Shown: positions 7,021-8,311 of the stretch, in pieces
How the letters are laid out: each line of letters starts with the position of its first letter
How positions within the stretch are numbered: position 1 is the first letter of the stretch
Source: an uncultured Balneolaceae bacterium
GTDB taxonomy: Bacteria; Bacteroidota; Rhodothermia; Balneolales; Balneolaceae
Direction: 5' to 3'
NCBI GenBank assembly: GCA_937982515.1
Contig: CALJMB010000143.1
Coordinates: 1-8,311, forward strand
DNA length: 8,311 nt
Made by a program: the position numbers and the translations under genes
Notes under the pieces: generated by a model
The model's database searches: none
The model's input: the letters and a program-made list of their open reading frames with translations, nothing else
Told to the model about the DNA's origin: nothing

Positions 7021-8013
7021 ATGAAAAATGTACGCTTACAGGACATTGCAGATAAACTAAATCTCACAAAAGTAAGTGTTTCGAAAGCGTTGCGGGATCA
7101 TCCGGATATTTCTGAAAAGACAAAGACAAGGGTTAAAAAGAAGGCTAAGGAGCTGGGCTACCGTCCCAATCTGGTTGCCCGGTCTCTCGCCTCTAAAAAA
7201 TCCCGTATGGTTGGATTGATTGTCCCCAAGATCGCTCATTCCTTCTTCTCTTCGGTGATCGACGGCGTCTATCGTGCCGCAGCAGAAAGCGGTTATGAGG
7301 TAATACTCGGGGTGTCTCTGGAAGATGAAGAGCAAGAGAGGAAGCATATCGAGTCTATGTTGGATATGAGGGTGGATGGATTACTGATTTCAGTCTCGGA
7401 AAAGACCAGGAGCCCCGACAGGTTTGATATAGTAAAGAAAATGAATATAGATCTGGTTTTCTTCGACCGTGGGTTCTCGGATGCCGGCTATACCTACGTA
7501 AAGGTAGAAGATCGGGAGGGTGCTCTGAAGGGGGTGCGCTATCTGATTGAACGCGGTTACAAAGATATTGCACATCTGGCAGGATATTCAACAGTAGAAA
7601 TCGCCAGGGATAGAAGCCTGGGCTATCAGGATGCACTAAAAGAGGCCGGCCTGGAAGTCGATAATAAAAAAATCATAGAAGGCGGCTTTAGTGAAAAGGA
7701 CGGGTATAAGGGATTTGCCCAACTGGTTGAACAATATGGATTGCCGGAAGCTGTTTTTACCACCACCTACCCTGTGGGGCTCGGCGTGCTTCAATATTTA
7801 AAAGATCATGACATCGATCCGGAACAGGTGGCCATCCTCACATTCGGCAGCAGCGAATTTAACCGCTACCTCTCTCATCCCTTTACCTGCATAGAACAGC
7901 CTACCTTTGAGCTGGGGCGGCGTGCGTTTGAACAAATATTAAAAGAGATGAATTCGAAAGATGAGATAACCAAAGAGCTTATTCAGCTGCCTGCAATTCT
8001 GGAACAAGTATAG
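7021..8013 (+). CDS. LacI family transcriptional regulator
   Basis: This is a full-length (330 residues) DNA-binding regulator with a sugar-type sensor domain. The N-terminal helix-turn-helix is at residues 6-26 (LQDIADKLNLTKVSVSKALR), followed by ISEKTKTRVKKKAKELGYRPN and the hinge helix NLVARSLASKKS (50-61). The hinge leucine is residue 56, the position that in E. coli LacI inserts at the operator's central CpG; this fits the CpG-centred sites at 5267 and 5415. Residues about 62-330 form the periplasmic-binding-protein-like effector domain (VGLIVPKIAHSFFSSVIDGV; later DGLLISVSE; AILTFGSSEFNRYLSHPFTCIEQP). No Shine-Dalgarno sequence is seen before the ATG. It probably regulates the neighbouring oxidoreductase and perhaps the upstream genes in response to a sugar-like ligand; the direction (repressor or activator) and ligand are unknown. 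Confidence 0.93.
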   Translation: MKNVRLQDIADKLNLTKVSVSKALRDHPDISEKTKTRVKKKAKELGYRPNLVARSLASKKSRMVGLIVPKIAHSFFSSVIDGVYRAAAESGYEVILGVSLEDEEQERKHIESMLDMRVDGLLISVSEKTRSPDRFDIVKKMNIDLVFFDRGFSDAGYTYVKVEDREGALKGVRYLIERGYKDIAHLAGYSTVEIARDRSLGYQDALKEAGLEVDNKKIIEGGFSEKDGYKGFAQLVEQYGLPEAVFTTTYPVGLGVLQYLKDHDIDPEQVAILTFGSSEFNRYLSHPFTCIEQPTFELGRRAFEQILKEMNSKDEITKELIQLPAILEQV

Positions 8014-8049
8014 TGTTGTGTGCCTGATCAACGGTCGCATAACGGGGAA

Positions 8050-8205
8050 CGCGGGTATGGCGGATGGCGCCGGTCTTCGCCGATCATGATAGTCCCGGCA
8101 TCCTCTGGGCTCACCGGCCCTTTATACTGATCCGACCACTCCGAGCGATCGGGTCAGCACAAAGCCCCCCCTATACAGCATCCGTGCGTATCCGCCATAT
8201 CCGTG
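8050..8205. repeat. Inverted repeat pair downstream of the LacI gene
   Basis: CGCGGGTATGGCGGAT (8050-8065) and ATCCGCCATATCCGTG (8190-8205) are inverted copies matching at 14 of 16 positions, including 10 consecutive bases. Between them CTGATCCGA (8127-8135) can pair with TCGGGTCAG (8149-8157), with one G-T wobble. No T-tract follows, so this is not a standard terminator. The nature of the element is unknown. Confidence 0.5.
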
Positions 8206-8296
8206 TTCTATGGAAAACGCAGGATATAGGTGACATAACAATAGTCCAGTCTGTAATGCAGTTTAACGGCGCCCGGAGGGCCTGTCTGATAGTCCC
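8087..8296 (+). repeat. 10-bp direct repeat TGATAGTCCC, 200 bp apart
   Basis: TGATAGTCCC occurs at 8087-8096 and again at 8287-8296. Just inside the two copies, CCTCTGGGC (8102-8110) and GCCCGGAGG (8271-8279) are inverted copies with one mismatch. The arrangement resembles a target duplication around a small non-coding insertion, but the repeats are short. Confidence 0.35.
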
Positions 8297-8311
8297 TAAA
8301 TGCCATTCTTG
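8208..8311 (-). CDS. Possible C-terminal end of a convergent gene, truncated by the window
   Basis: A minus-strand frame open from the window edge ends with TAG at 8208-8210 and reads 33 residues, finishing HYRLDYCYVTYILRFP. Alternating aromatic and polar residues near the end suggest a beta-strand, as at the end of an envelope or barrel protein, but no family was recognised and 33 codons is too little to be sure. A second open stretch lies in the same frame beyond the stop (8031-8153), so a decayed gene is an alternative. Confidence 0.3.
   Translation of the reverse strand, partial: RMAFRDYQTGPPGAVKLHYRLDYCYVTYILRFP

Overview
The window (8311 bp, mixed GC near 50%) carries five protein genes on the plus strand and a doubtful partial reading frame on the minus strand at the right edge. 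No rRNA, tRNA, CRISPR array or transposase gene was seen. The protein types and the absence of clear Shine-Dalgarno sequences at three of the four visible starts fit a bacterium of the Bacteroidota/Balneolota/Rhodothermota group. The protein types are a DUF6807 protein, a lipoprotein with a C-terminal cytochrome c domain, a Gfo/Idh oxidoreductase with a Tat-like leader, and a LacI regulator. The taxonomic guess is an inference from gene style, not from a marker gene.

Layout: (1) 1-941 is the 3' part of an SLC13/DASS-type sodium:anion symporter, cut by the window edge. (2) 957-2198, after a 15-bp gap, is a secreted DUF6807 ('PmoA-like') protein with a GTG start. (3) 2259-5102 is a 947-residue predicted lipoprotein: a DUF6797-type domain, a propeller-like region, and a C-terminal c-type cytochrome domain (CIACH). 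These three look like one transcription unit. (4) 5103-5473 is a 371-bp intergenic region with a weak terminator-like hairpin and two CpG-centred sites of the LacI-operator form AANCGNTT. (5) 5474-6907 is a Gfo/Idh/MocA oxidoreductase with a Tat-like leader (RK in place of RR) and a four-cysteine set. (6) 6908-7020 holds a long hairpin. (7) 7021-8013 is a LacI-family regulator whose hinge leucine falls exactly at residue 56. (8) 8014-8311 has no convincing complete gene but contains inverted and direct repeats, and a minus-strand frame that reads protein-like in two blocks separated by in-frame stops.

How the genes may work together (inference): DUF6807 proteins, DUF6797/cytochrome c proteins and Gfo/Idh oxidoreductases are all of the kind found in carbohydrate-catabolic loci of Bacteroidota, Planctomycetota and Verrucomicrobiota. 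A plausible reading is an envelope-located oxidative pathway for a sugar or sugar derivative. The haem lipoprotein would pass electrons to the respiratory chain, the DASS carrier would move an anionic substrate or product, and the adjacent LacI protein would sense the inducer and act on the two sites upstream of the Gfo/Idh gene. The substrate cannot be read from the sequence.
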